This document shows, piece by piece, positions 33,077 to 40,481 of a DNA stretch of 64,000 bases. Position 1 is the first letter of the stretch; every line of letters begins with the position of its first letter. Origin of the DNA: Pseudobdellovibrionaceae bacterium (lineage in GTDB: Bacteria > Bdellovibrionota > Bdellovibrionia > Bdellovibrionales > UBA1609); the NCBI GenBank assembly GCA_947444305.1, contig CANEZP010000010.1, forward strand, positions 62,001-126,000, read 5' to 3'. Position numbers and translations under genes: made by a program. The notes beneath the pieces were generated by a model. That model was not told the DNA's origin and searched no databases. It was given only the letters and a program-made list of their open reading frames with translations.

Positions 33077-34921
33077 ATGCGGTTGTTGATCACGATTCTT
33101 ACGTTGGCGATGTTGTCATCGCCCACGCACGCGAAGCCAAAATCGAAAACCGCCGCGAAACATAAAACCGCCGCCCACGCTAAGCCCTCGGTCTTCACCG
33201 GTAAACTCCTAAGCTACCAAGCACTCGTGCGATTACCCAAAGCTAAGCGTATGCGCTACCTCCGTGACACGATCGAATTGCTCGCCACGATGGAATCTTT
33301 CAACAACAAATACACCGTGGCCGAACGTTCGCAGCTCCGTGAGTTGCAAGAGCAAGTGGCTCAGTTGATGAACATGGTTCAGATTCTGCCCGAGGCCAAA
33401 GCGGATGAATACGACGACGACGGCGCGCCCGCGGTCGACATCGCGGCGATCGTTCCTTTTCATAAAAATAACCGTTGGACCTGCGGTGAAGGCGCGAAGT
33501 TCGATTCCGTCTTCCGCACTTGCGTGGTCATGAACAACGCGGGTCTAACCGCATTTTCGCCCGCAAGCTCGAGCGAAGAAGGCGCGATCAAATGTCCCGC
33601 CGGCTCGAAAGAAGTTCCGCATTACCGAGGTGAATCGGTGGCGTGCGTACCGAACGCCGCGTGGGCTCGTCTTTCTTCCACGCGAAAGGCGGCGCTTGAA
33701 GCGAAGAACTTTGAATTGCCGAGATCATTTCACGCGCAAACCTTTGAGCAACAACGCCTAGCCGTCTTGGGCGGCCCGAACGGCTCGGCCCCTCCGGTCG
33801 CGCCGACCGCGCCCGCTTCCCAAGCACCGGTTGCGCCGGCGACGCCCCAGCCGGTCGACGCCGGCGATGCGACGACGATCGGCGCCGGTGATGTCCCGAC
33901 GATTACTCCTTCGGGCCGAATGGCCGAAACACTTACGCCCCAAGATGTGCCCGTAATCGGTGCCGACGGTGAGCCGGCCCCGGCGCAGCCCTCCGCGCCG
34001 AATGCCTCGGCCCCCGCGAACGAAACGGCGGCTCCGGCCGATCCGCCCACGCCGCCGACCGAGCGTGCGGCGACGCCACCCGCTGCGGCACCGGCGCCCG
34101 CTGCCGAGACCTGCGAGCCCGCCGTCCATGCTTGTAAAAAATTAACCGCGGCTGAACGTGAAACGGCCATCAACCGCTTCCGTACTTCCGAACCTTATCA
34201 AGGCGTGGATGCGAATATCTGCGTCGCCGGCGGTTTTGCTTCGAAGTACAGGGGCAATAAAAAAGAAGCCGGAAATTGCGAGGTTCAGTCTTCTATTCTA
34301 CTCGGTAACGGCAGAATGACCGCACCTTGTGCCGCCGACGAAGCGCTATGTAACCCCGTCTTGTTTTGCGTCGGCGCAAAAAATCCTGAGCAAAAATTTG
34401 AGAACGTCACCTTCTGCGTGAAAAAGAAGGGCAATCGTATGAACCGTGAAATCACCGACGCTTGCGCAAGTAAATACGCGAAGATGGTAGGCGGGCCTCT
34501 GTTCGAGTGCGCAAAGGTTGATCCGAAGGCGACGGCCGCGCAAAAACGCAAGGCAAAGGCGGCCTGCGATGCTTCGAAGAAAATAAAAGGCGAAGCCTGC
34601 GATCCCGCCTACATGCCGGGCGACATCAACTTCAAGAAAGTATGGGAAGAATTAACGGCGGCCACCGTAAAATTGCGTGACGTATGGTGCGGTAAATTAG
34701 ATTTCGCCGCGCTCTTTTGCCGCGAGTGCGAAATCGTAAACGATCAGATCTACGCGATGAACAAAAACGCCATTAATAAAGGTTGCGAGGATGTTGCTCC
34801 CGGCCGTTCACGCAGCCTGACCGAGACGGCGCCGCCGGTCACGCCGCAGGCCCCGGCCTCGTCAGCCCCGAATGCCGTACGTGACGGCGCAACCGAGGAA
34901 GAGCGTCCCGACGGTCGCTAA
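33077..34921 (+). CDS. Large exported Cys- and Pro-rich protein of unknown function
   Basis: A 614-residue protein with a signal peptide (cut near T-H-A, residue 19), a Lys/Ala-rich stretch, a helical region (about 55-110), a Cys-pair domain (CGEGAKFDSVFRTC), a long Pro/Ala linker (about 230-350) and a C-terminal Cys-rich domain with more than a dozen Cys. It may be a surface or periplasmic structural protein with disulfides. The RBS GAGGAGG lies 9 bases before the ATG. No family recognised. Confidence 0.65.
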   Translation: MRLLITILTLAMLSSPTHAKPKSKTAAKHKTAAHAKPSVFTGKLLSYQALVRLPKAKRMRYLRDTIELLATMESFNNKYTVAERSQLRELQEQVAQLMNMVQILPEAKADEYDDDGAPAVDIAAIVPFHKNNRWTCGEGAKFDSVFRTCVVMNNAGLTAFSPASSSEEGAIKCPAGSKEVPHYRGESVACVPNAAWARLSSTRKAALEAKNFELPRSFHAQTFEQQRLAVLGGPNGSAPPVAPTAPASQAPVAPATPQPVDAGDATTIGAGDVPTITPSGRMAETLTPQDVPVIGADGEPAPAQPSAPNASAPANETAAPADPPTPPTERAATPPAAAPAPAAETCEPAVHACKKLTAAERETAINRFRTSEPYQGVDANICVAGGFASKYRGNKKEAGNCEVQSSILLGNGRMTAPCAADEALCNPVLFCVGAKNPEQKFENVTFCVKKKGNRMNREITDACASKYAKMVGGPLFECAKVDPKATAAQKRKAKAACDASKKIKGEACDPAYMPGDINFKKVWEELTAATVKLRDVWCGKLDFAALFCRECEIVNDQIYAMNKNAINKGCEDVAPGRSRSLTETAPPVTPQAPASSAPNAVRDGATEEERPDGR

Positions 34922-35952
34922 TTCTTCAGGGCGTTTTTGAAATCTTGAATAACGGTTTCGTCTTCTTTTGAATAACCGGGCGGCTCGAAAATCTCGCAGG
35001 CCAGCCCGGCCTTTTCCAGCTTCGCTTGCAGATCACCGGCGTGCAAACCACCGATGACGATCGCCGCGGTCGTGAACGGCCGGCTTTGAACGGCGCGTAC
35101 GAAAGCGGCGTTGCGATCGTCGAGCGCTTGCTGGAACAACGACAGCTCTTCTAGGCTGCGTTGATTGATCAGCTTCTTCAATTCCTCCACCGGCGTTTCT
35201 TTGGAGACTTTCAACAAGTCGGCCGCGGCGTCGGCGTACTGCTTCGCTTTTTCGTCGCCGCCGCTCGCGCCCGATCCTGCCACCGCTCCTAGCCGTGAAT
35301 AAAAGCCCATCCAGCCACGCAAATTGCTTAAGTGCATTTGGCTTTCTTTAATTAATTTCTCGTCGTCGCCGCACAAGGTGACGACTTTATCGCCCCAGCG
35401 CGCTTCGACTTTCATCGGCACGAGCGTGATGATCTTGTCGAAGTTTTTGGTCTGCGCTTGTTTTTCAAGCTCGGACATCGTCCAGCCGTTGAAAGGCGTT
35501 TCGAAGGTTCCGTCAATCTCGCCTTCGCAACCTTCGGCCACGACGATCTCGAGTTGTTTCTTCTTCACCATTTCGCTCAAGGTTTTGTAAATGGCGGTTT
35601 GATTTTTTTCCTGACCGTATTTTTCTTTGAAACCTTTGGTCACGGTCGTGGGCGCGAGGTGCCACTGTTTGAACACCAAGACCGTTTTGTTTAGCGGCGG
35701 CGGCGCAACGACGGGAACAATCCCGGGCACCGTACCGGGCGCGCTTGCCGCAACGGCGCCGCTGACGTCGGCATCGGTCGCGGCGGTCGTAGCGGGTGCG
35801 GGCGTCGACTTGAACGCGGGAAGTTCAGGTTTGCACGTCGCGACCTTCGTCATCTTAACGGCGACGGGTTGCGCTTTTGTTTTTGCCTTCGCTTTGCGGT
35901 GGGTGCCTTTTGCCAATGCGAAACTCATGAGGATGCTGATGAACCAAATCAA
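34918..35952 (-). CDS. Exported protein, possibly TraB/GumN-like
   Basis: A 344-residue protein with an N-terminal signal, then Pro/Ala-rich sequence (about 40-80) and a folded domain. Features that suggest the TraB/GumN (TIKI) fold are the early VFKQWHLAP (in place of the G-x-x-H motif), a DDRNAAFVRAV helix and the late IVIGGLHAGDL, with a conserved-type His. The assignment is tentative; such proteins are putative metalloproteases or regulators. It overlaps the convergent gene's stop by 3 bases. Confidence 0.5.
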   Translation of the reverse strand: MIWFISILMSFALAKGTHRKAKAKTKAQPVAVKMTKVATCKPELPAFKSTPAPATTAATDADVSGAVAASAPGTVPGIVPVVAPPPLNKTVLVFKQWHLAPTTVTKGFKEKYGQEKNQTAIYKTLSEMVKKKQLEIVVAEGCEGEIDGTFETPFNGWTMSELEKQAQTKNFDKIITLVPMKVEARWGDKVVTLCGDDEKLIKESQMHLSNLRGWMGFYSRLGAVAGSGASGGDEKAKQYADAAADLLKVSKETPVEELKKLINQRSLEELSLFQQALDDRNAAFVRAVQSRPFTTAAIVIGGLHAGDLQAKLEKAGLACEIFEPPGYSKEDETVIQDFKNALKN

Positions 35953-36021
35953 GATGGACTCCTTGCCTAACGATTAGAGAATCTTCTGCGTAGGCAGTCA
36001 AGGAGGGGAACGAAAGGGGGG

Positions 36022-36050
36022 CGGGGAGAAGCCTTTGCAGCTCCTCCCCG
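36022..36050. repeat. Hairpin in the leader of the two-component operon
   Basis: CGGGGAG (36022-36028) pairs with CTCCCCG (36044-36050) across 15 bases. There is no U-run, so it is not a canonical terminator. It lies just upstream of a possible leader peptide (36073-36114) and could be part of a leader control or chance in GC-rich DNA. Confidence 0.35.
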
Positions 36051-36072
36051 AGACTTAAGGAGAAATAAAAAA

Positions 36073-36114
36073 ATGAATTGTGCTCTCACAAACAGTTGTA
36101 GCGAAAACCCGTAA
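36073..36114 (+). CDS. Possible 13-residue leader peptide before the response regulator
   Basis: ATG-AAT-TGT ... CCG-TAA encodes M-N-C-A-L-T-N-S-C-S-E-N-P after AAGGAG 10 bases upstream, a better ribosome site than many genes here have. It contains two Cys. The 13 codons end 73 bases before the response-regulator ATG. Real translation is not shown; the good Shine-Dalgarno sequence is the only support. Confidence 0.25.
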   Translation: MNCALTNSCSENP

Positions 36115-36187
36115 AACCCCAATGAAAGCAATATTAAAAGAACTTAATTCCATTGCGGTGGTTTAGCGAAAAATGTAGTTTGGTTTC

Positions 36188-36862
36188 ATGCGTGTACTAA
36201 TCATTGAAGACGAGAAGAAGACTTTAGGTTTCATTCGCAAAGGCCTGCAAGAGGCCGGATACGTGGTTGAAGCCGCGGAATCGGCGAGTGCCGGATTAAC
36301 CATGTCGGCGAACTCCGAGTTCGACCTCATCGTCCTGGACGTTATGCTCCCCGACGGTAACGGAATGGATGTTTCCCGACAACTGCGCAACGAAGGCTTC
36401 AAGGGTTTTATCTTGATGCTCACCGCGCTCGATTCGACCCGCGATAAAGTACGCGGCCTCGACTCCGGGGCCGACGACTATCTGTCGAAGCCGTTCGAAT
36501 TCGATGAGTTGCTCGCGCGCATTCGCGCTCTTCTTCGCCGTAAAGAAGGCGGACGCACGCGCTTGAGTTTCGAAGATTTGCAAATGGATCTGATCCAGCG
36601 ACGCGTGCAACGCAACGGCACCGACATCACGCTCACGCAAAAAGAATTTTCGCTGCTCGAATATTTCCTGCGCAATGCTTCGCGCCCGCTCACTCGCACC
36701 GAGATCGGCGAAAATGTTTGGGATGTTCACTTCGATAACGAATCGAACGTCATCGATGTTTACGTTCGTCACCTGCGTAAAAAGATCGACGAGCCCTTTC
36801 CCTCACGCCTTCTCCACACGGTCACCGGTTACGGTTACGTCTTGAAACGCGGAGAGCTGTGA
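36188..36862 (+). CDS. OmpR-family response regulator (CusR/CopR/QseB-like)
   Basis: A 224-residue protein with receiver domain (acidic D8 and E7, phospho-Asp51 in IVLDVMLPDGNG, Lys in LSKPFEF) and a C-terminal winged helix (RNGTDITLTQKEFSLLEYFL ... VDVYVRHLRKKID region, TVTGYGYVL). It is probably phosphorylated by the kinase encoded immediately downstream, whose GTG overlaps its TGA (GTGA). Confidence 0.93.
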   Translation: MRVLIIEDEKKTLGFIRKGLQEAGYVVEAAESASAGLTMSANSEFDLIVLDVMLPDGNGMDVSRQLRNEGFKGFILMLTALDSTRDKVRGLDSGADDYLSKPFEFDELLARIRALLRRKEGGRTRLSFEDLQMDLIQRRVQRNGTDITLTQKEFSLLEYFLRNASRPLTRTEIGENVWDVHFDNESNVIDVYVRHLRKKIDEPFPSRLLHTVTGYGYVLKRGEL

Positions 36863-38325
36863 TCGCTTTCCGTCAGCAGGGCATCCGCCGGCGGCTGGCG
36901 CTTCTGTACCTCAGCATCTTCGCGGCGGGGCTAAGCGTGTTTTGCGCTTTGCTCTTCCAGTATTTTCAGCGCATCCAAATTCAGGCTTTCGATACCACGC
37001 TTTATAACTTCGCCGTCGATATCTCGACCAACCTCGAAATGGATTTCGTCGGGCGTTTGTTCGTCGTCAATTCTTCGATCGCCGAGGCCGGCAAACTTTT
37101 TCCGTTTCATCTCGGCGGCTCTTTTCTTGAAATCCGCGATTCCCGCGGCAAGGTTTTGCTGCACTCACGCTCACTCAAAGAAAAAAACTTACCGCTCGAC
37201 GAGCAAACTCTTCAGCGGGTCGAAAAAGAAAAGGCGATGTTTCAGACGATCAGCGCTTCGCGCTTAGGGATCGAATCACGCTCGCCCGATTTTCGGCTAT
37301 TGACCTACTACACGCACCATAAGGATTGGCGTGAACCGCTGATCTTGCTCGTCGCCGTGCCGCTGGATTTACCGCACCAAGAGCGGCGCGATTTACTGTT
37401 GTTTTTCTTGCTGGGCATCCCGACCTTTTTGCTCATCGCGGGCGGGGCGGGCATGTGGATGTCGAAGCGCGCGCTGTTGCCGGTGCACCAGATGACGCAA
37501 AAAGCTTTGAGCATCACCGGCGTCGAAAAACTGCAACTGCGCATCCCGGTGCCCGAAGCCGACGACGAAATCCGCGAACTTGCCGAAACCTTCAACGGTT
37601 TGCTCGACCGGCTCGACCGCGCCTTCGCCTCGCAAGACCGCTTCGTCTCAAACGCCAGTCACCAGTTAAAAACGCCGCTCACGATTTTGAAAGGTGAGCT
37701 CGAACTGCTGCGCAAAGGCCAGCCCTCGACCGAAGAGTTAACCGAAGGCCTCGACTCCGCCGCGGGTGAGATCAACCGGTTGATCTTGCTCGTGCAAGAT
37801 TTGCTGTTGCTCGCGCGGCTCGAAGCGGGCCGCGACACGATTCAGCTCACGCCCGCGCGGCTCGACGAGGTGCTGTTGCAGTCGGTCGCCCGCGTGCAAA
37901 AATTAGCGCGCAAAAAGCGGGTCCAGATCACGACGCAATTTACCGCCGAAACGCCCGGCCAGGAGCTCGAAGCGCAAATTTTAGCCGACGAAGAACTGCT
38001 CGATTCCATGATCGAAAATTTCATCGAGAACGCGGTCAAGTACGCGCCGGCCGATTCGACGGTCGAAGTCGTGATGAAGACCGGCTCGGCCCAAGCACAA
38101 GTTTTCGTGCGCGATCAAGGCCCGGGCGTGCCGCTTGAACTACGCTCTACCGTCTTCGAACGCTTCACGCGCGGTGAACCGTCCAACATCATTCCCGGTT
38201 CGGGCCTCGGCCTTTCGATCGCCAGCGAAATCGCGCGCCTCCACAATGTCCGCATCGAGATGAGCGCGGGCGAAAACGACAAAGGCACCGTGATCACTTT
38301 GACCTTTCCGCTCATTGTTACGTAA
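36859..38325 (+). CDS. Membrane sensor histidine kinase (partner of the OmpR-type regulator)
   Basis: A 488-residue kinase: membrane helix 1 (about 12-32), periplasmic sensor (about 35-170), helix 2 (about 175-200), HAMP, HisKA with F-V-S-N-A-S-H-Q-L-K-T-P-L, HATPase with N-F-I-E-N-A-V-K-Y and D-Q-G-P-G and G-S-G-L-G-L. GTG start coupled to the regulator gene. A CusS/QseC-like layout; the signal is not obvious from the sensor sequence. Confidence 0.93.
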   Translation: MIAFRQQGIRRRLALLYLSIFAAGLSVFCALLFQYFQRIQIQAFDTTLYNFAVDISTNLEMDFVGRLFVVNSSIAEAGKLFPFHLGGSFLEIRDSRGKVLLHSRSLKEKNLPLDEQTLQRVEKEKAMFQTISASRLGIESRSPDFRLLTYYTHHKDWREPLILLVAVPLDLPHQERRDLLLFFLLGIPTFLLIAGGAGMWMSKRALLPVHQMTQKALSITGVEKLQLRIPVPEADDEIRELAETFNGLLDRLDRAFASQDRFVSNASHQLKTPLTILKGELELLRKGQPSTEELTEGLDSAAGEINRLILLVQDLLLLARLEAGRDTIQLTPARLDEVLLQSVARVQKLARKKRVQITTQFTAETPGQELEAQILADEELLDSMIENFIENAVKYAPADSTVEVVMKTGSAQAQVFVRDQGPGVPLELRSTVFERFTRGEPSNIIPGSGLGLSIASEIARLHNVRIEMSAGENDKGTVITLTFPLIVT

Positions 38326-38334
38326 GATTCGCGG

Positions 38335-39117
38335 ATGTTATTGATCGCGATTGGTTTTAGCGTGGCCGCCCTCGGCACCCTCATCGGGGTCGGCGGTGGA
38401 TTTATTTTGGTGCCGCTGCTCTTGGTGCTTTATCCCGAGCAATCTCACGTGTGGATCGTGTCGGTCAGCATGTGGCTAGTGGCGGCGAACGCCTCGTCGG
38501 GTTCGGTTACTTACTATCTGAAACGCAAAGTCCATTTGCGCGCGGCCGTGATTTTTATCCTGGCGGCTTTTCCGGGAAGCTTAACGGGCATCTGGGTTGA
38601 ACAATTTCTGAGCCGGCAAGTCTTCGAAATCATCTTCGGTGTCGTGCTCATCTTTTATTCCGTCTTTTTGTTTTTCAAGAAAACGAAGAAGCAAAACGAA
38701 TCGACATTTACTCCCGACGCCAAACTCGACAATTCGCTTTACGTAAAAGGCGCGCTCATTAGTTTCGGCGTCGGCTTCGTCGGCAGCTTGCTCGGCATCG
38801 GCGGCGGTGTCATCCACGTGCCGCTTTTGATTCACGTACTTGAATTCCCGGTCCACATGGCCACCGGCACTTCGCACTTTATCCTGGCGGCCACGGCGCT
38901 TTTTACGACCGCCGCGCACATTTGGAACGGCGATCTTGATTTGCGCTCACCGGTGTTATGGCAGCTCGGGCTTTCGGCCATCGTCGGCGCCCAGGTCGGC
39001 GCGGCCTTGAGCCCGAAAGTTTCGGGGGCCGCCATCCTCCGTTTTCTCGCCGTGGCGCTATTTTTAGTGGGCTTACGCTTGCTCTTCACCAGCGCCCGGC
39101 AGCAGGGTTGGATTTAA
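38335..39117 (+). CDS. TauE/SafE-family membrane permease
   Basis: A 260-residue polytopic protein with the duplicated TauE/SafE motif: GTLIGVGGGFILVPLLLVL near the N-terminus and GSLLGIGGGVIHVPLLIHVL in the middle. Sulfite, sulfoacetate or other organic-anion export is typical of the family. It starts 9 bases after the kinase stop, so it may belong to the two-component operon and be its target. Confidence 0.88.
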   Translation: MLLIAIGFSVAALGTLIGVGGGFILVPLLLVLYPEQSHVWIVSVSMWLVAANASSGSVTYYLKRKVHLRAAVIFILAAFPGSLTGIWVEQFLSRQVFEIIFGVVLIFYSVFLFFKKTKKQNESTFTPDAKLDNSLYVKGALISFGVGFVGSLLGIGGGVIHVPLLIHVLEFPVHMATGTSHFILAATALFTTAAHIWNGDLDLRSPVLWQLGLSAIVGAQVGAALSPKVSGAAILRFLAVALFLVGLRLLFTSARQQGWI

Positions 39118-39176
39118 GGCGTTGAAGGCGCTTGACGGGCGGGGCCCGGGCCTTTAATTTCCATGTTCACTTCCGT

Positions 39177-39263
39177 GCCCGGATGGTGGAATTGGTAGAC
39201 ACGCAGGTCTCAGAAGCCTGTGGCCGTAAGGCCGTGGAGGTTCAAGTCCTCTTTCGGGCACCA
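39177..39263 (+). tRNA. tRNA-Leu (anticodon CAG)
   Basis: An 87-base class II tRNA with encoded CCA. The acceptor GCCCGGA pairs with TTTCGGGC's last seven bases, the anticodon stem CAGGT/GCCTG encloses CTCAGAA (anticodon CAG), and the variable arm and T arm GGTTCAAGTCC are normal. Its 3' end lies inside the 99-bp direct repeat described below. Confidence 0.95.
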
Positions 39264-39354
39264 AAACTTCGGCCGACTCTTGGTCGGACTTCGTCGCTCC
39301 CCAGATTCAGTTTTGCTATTGTGTTGTTCGCCTTCGGCTCACTGTTCGCGTGAA
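39256..39354 (+). repeat. 99-bp direct repeat, left copy (tRNA-Leu 3' end plus flank)
   Basis: This block begins with the last bases of tRNA-Leu (GGGCACCA) and includes a CCGAC/GTCGG hairpin and CTTCGGCTCACTGTTCGCGTGAA. It is identical over all 99 bases to 39687-39785. Such duplication of a tRNA 3' end is what site-specific integration or tandem tRNA-locus duplication leaves behind. Confidence 0.9.
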
Positions 39355-39361
39355 CGCTCAC
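39319..39361 (+). repeat. 43-bp repeat in the 3' flank of tRNA-Leu (copy 2)
   Basis: It matches 9867-9909 downstream of tRNA-Leu(UAG) at 40 of 43 positions, partly overlapping the 99-bp repeat. See the copy at 9867. Confidence 0.75.
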
Positions 39362-39686
39362 GATTGTTGGCTCGCCACCGGCTCGCTGTTCGCGCGAACG
39401 CGAACTTTGGGTGCCCGAAAGAGGACTTGAAGCGAGGGAGCGGCCATGTTGAACGCGCGAGCGTTCGGCATGGTACGGCAGGCAGGAAGCCTGACGTAGC
39501 GACCGAGGTGGGGCCGCGCAGGAAGGACGCAGGATGCGTCCGCCCGTAGTGGCCAAGCCGAGCGCACCACACTTCCTATCGAATTCATTGCCTTCGTTGC
39601 TCGTCGCCCGGCTTGTGCGGCTTGCTGATCAGCAAGCCTCCGCGCCGAGCTCCTCGCGCCTCGACACTGAATCCGCTAGAAAGTGT
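39355..39686. other. Non-coding, hairpin-rich insert between the 99-bp repeats
   Basis: This stretch of 332 bases has no credible gene. It holds the palindrome GTTCGCGCGAAC (39388-39399), a 22-base inverted copy of the tRNA-Leu T-arm/acceptor end (39410-39431 against 39241-39262), a hairpin GAACGC-GCGA-GCGTTC with a GNRA-type loop (39451-39466, extended by CCATG/CATGG), GGACGCA-GGA-TGCGTCC (about 39524-39540), and a perfect 20-base palindrome (39619-39638). It may be a structured RNA or the remains of a small element. Short frames here are back-translations of tRNA and repeats. Confidence 0.7.
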
Positions 39687-39785
39687 GGGCACCAAAACTT
39701 CGGCCGACTCTTGGTCGGACTTCGTCGCTCCCCAGATTCAGTTTTGCTATTGTGTTGTTCGCCTTCGGCTCACTGTTCGCGTGAA
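39687..39785 (+). repeat. 99-bp direct repeat, right copy
   Basis: It is identical to 39256-39354 but preceded by AAGTGT instead of tRNA sequence, so only the last bases of the tRNA are repeated here. It marks the right boundary of the insert. Confidence 0.9.
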
Positions 39786-39856
39786 TCCTTTCGTAGTGGC
39801 CCGAGGCGCGAAGGATTTGATTTTTGCGGATAAAACTAACAAGCTTAAATGACGAC

Positions 39857-40225
39857 ATGACAAAATTCAGAGTTTTCCTAGTTATCAATGCGATTGTTCT
39901 CGGCTCCATGGTGCTCTTCATTTTTAATGATATTGGAGTGAGCCAAAATTTTGAGGACGAAGGAGAGATTACACTGCCGGTAATCTCGCTCTCCCTCTCA
40001 GGATTGGTTCAATCTAGAGAAACCGTTATTCTTGAAGACGCTTCGAAAGGACTGCGTTTGCAGTTCAGCGTGCCGTATACGCAAACCAATTTTTTCCGGG
40101 AGTTCTGTAACTCTACTGGAAAACCTGCCGTATTTCGAATCGCTTATCAAAAAAATCTGTTCGGTTCCGCAGTTAACCCGGCATTACGCCTTATCACCCC
40201 GGGGTCTATCTCTTGCCCAAAGTAG
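39857..40225 (+). CDS. Small membrane-anchored or exported protein, unknown
   Basis: A 122-residue protein with an N-terminal membrane helix or uncleaved signal (about residues 6-27) and a beta-rich remainder with two Cys (about 89 and 119). Base composition is visibly more AT-rich than in the neighbours. The ATG at 39857 is chosen over a start 33 bases upstream; no strong ribosome site is seen. It lies just outside the tRNA-Leu repeat cassette and may be cargo. Family not recognised. Confidence 0.45.
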   Translation: MTKFRVFLVINAIVLGSMVLFIFNDIGVSQNFEDEGEITLPVISLSLSGLVQSRETVILEDASKGLRLQFSVPYTQTNFFREFCNSTGKPAVFRIAYQKNLFGSAVNPALRLITPGSISCPK

Positions 40226-40432
40226 AAATCACTTAATTCTGTAGCTGGCGGACGAAACGCATCGGTACGACCGCCGATTGAACAAGATCGATTTGGTTGT
40301 TCTGGCTCATGGAAATGCACGGGGGATGCCGATCGCCGGTCCCTCAGCGTACCGTCTTGTTAAATCGATACGATACGGCTAGTGAGGGATGGGGCGTTCG
40401 ATCCGCGTTCGGCCAGAGACGCGGTCCTTCGC

Positions 40433-40463
40433 TTGCAATAGCTTATCGCAAATGTTTTAAATT
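40433..40463 (+). promoter_or_regulatory. Possible sigma-70 promoter before the MutS-like gene
   Basis: TTGCAA (40433-40438) is followed after 17-19 bases by TTTAAATT (40456-40463), a near -35/-10 pair, 20 bases before the ATG at 40482. The rest of the 256-base gap (40226-40481) shows nothing else recognisable. A weak call. Confidence 0.3.
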
Positions 40464-40481
40464 ATTGAGATAGGCCTGACG

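Noticed and set aside
39177-39785. Complete integrative element at tRNA-Leu
   Set aside because: Only 332 bases separate the repeats and there is no integrase, excisionase or replication gene; described as a cassette or remnant instead.
39242-39833. Short coding frames over the tRNA-Leu(CAG) region
   Set aside because: Their predicted peptides are translations of the tRNA T-arm, the 99-bp repeat and hairpins, in several frames, without ribosome sites.
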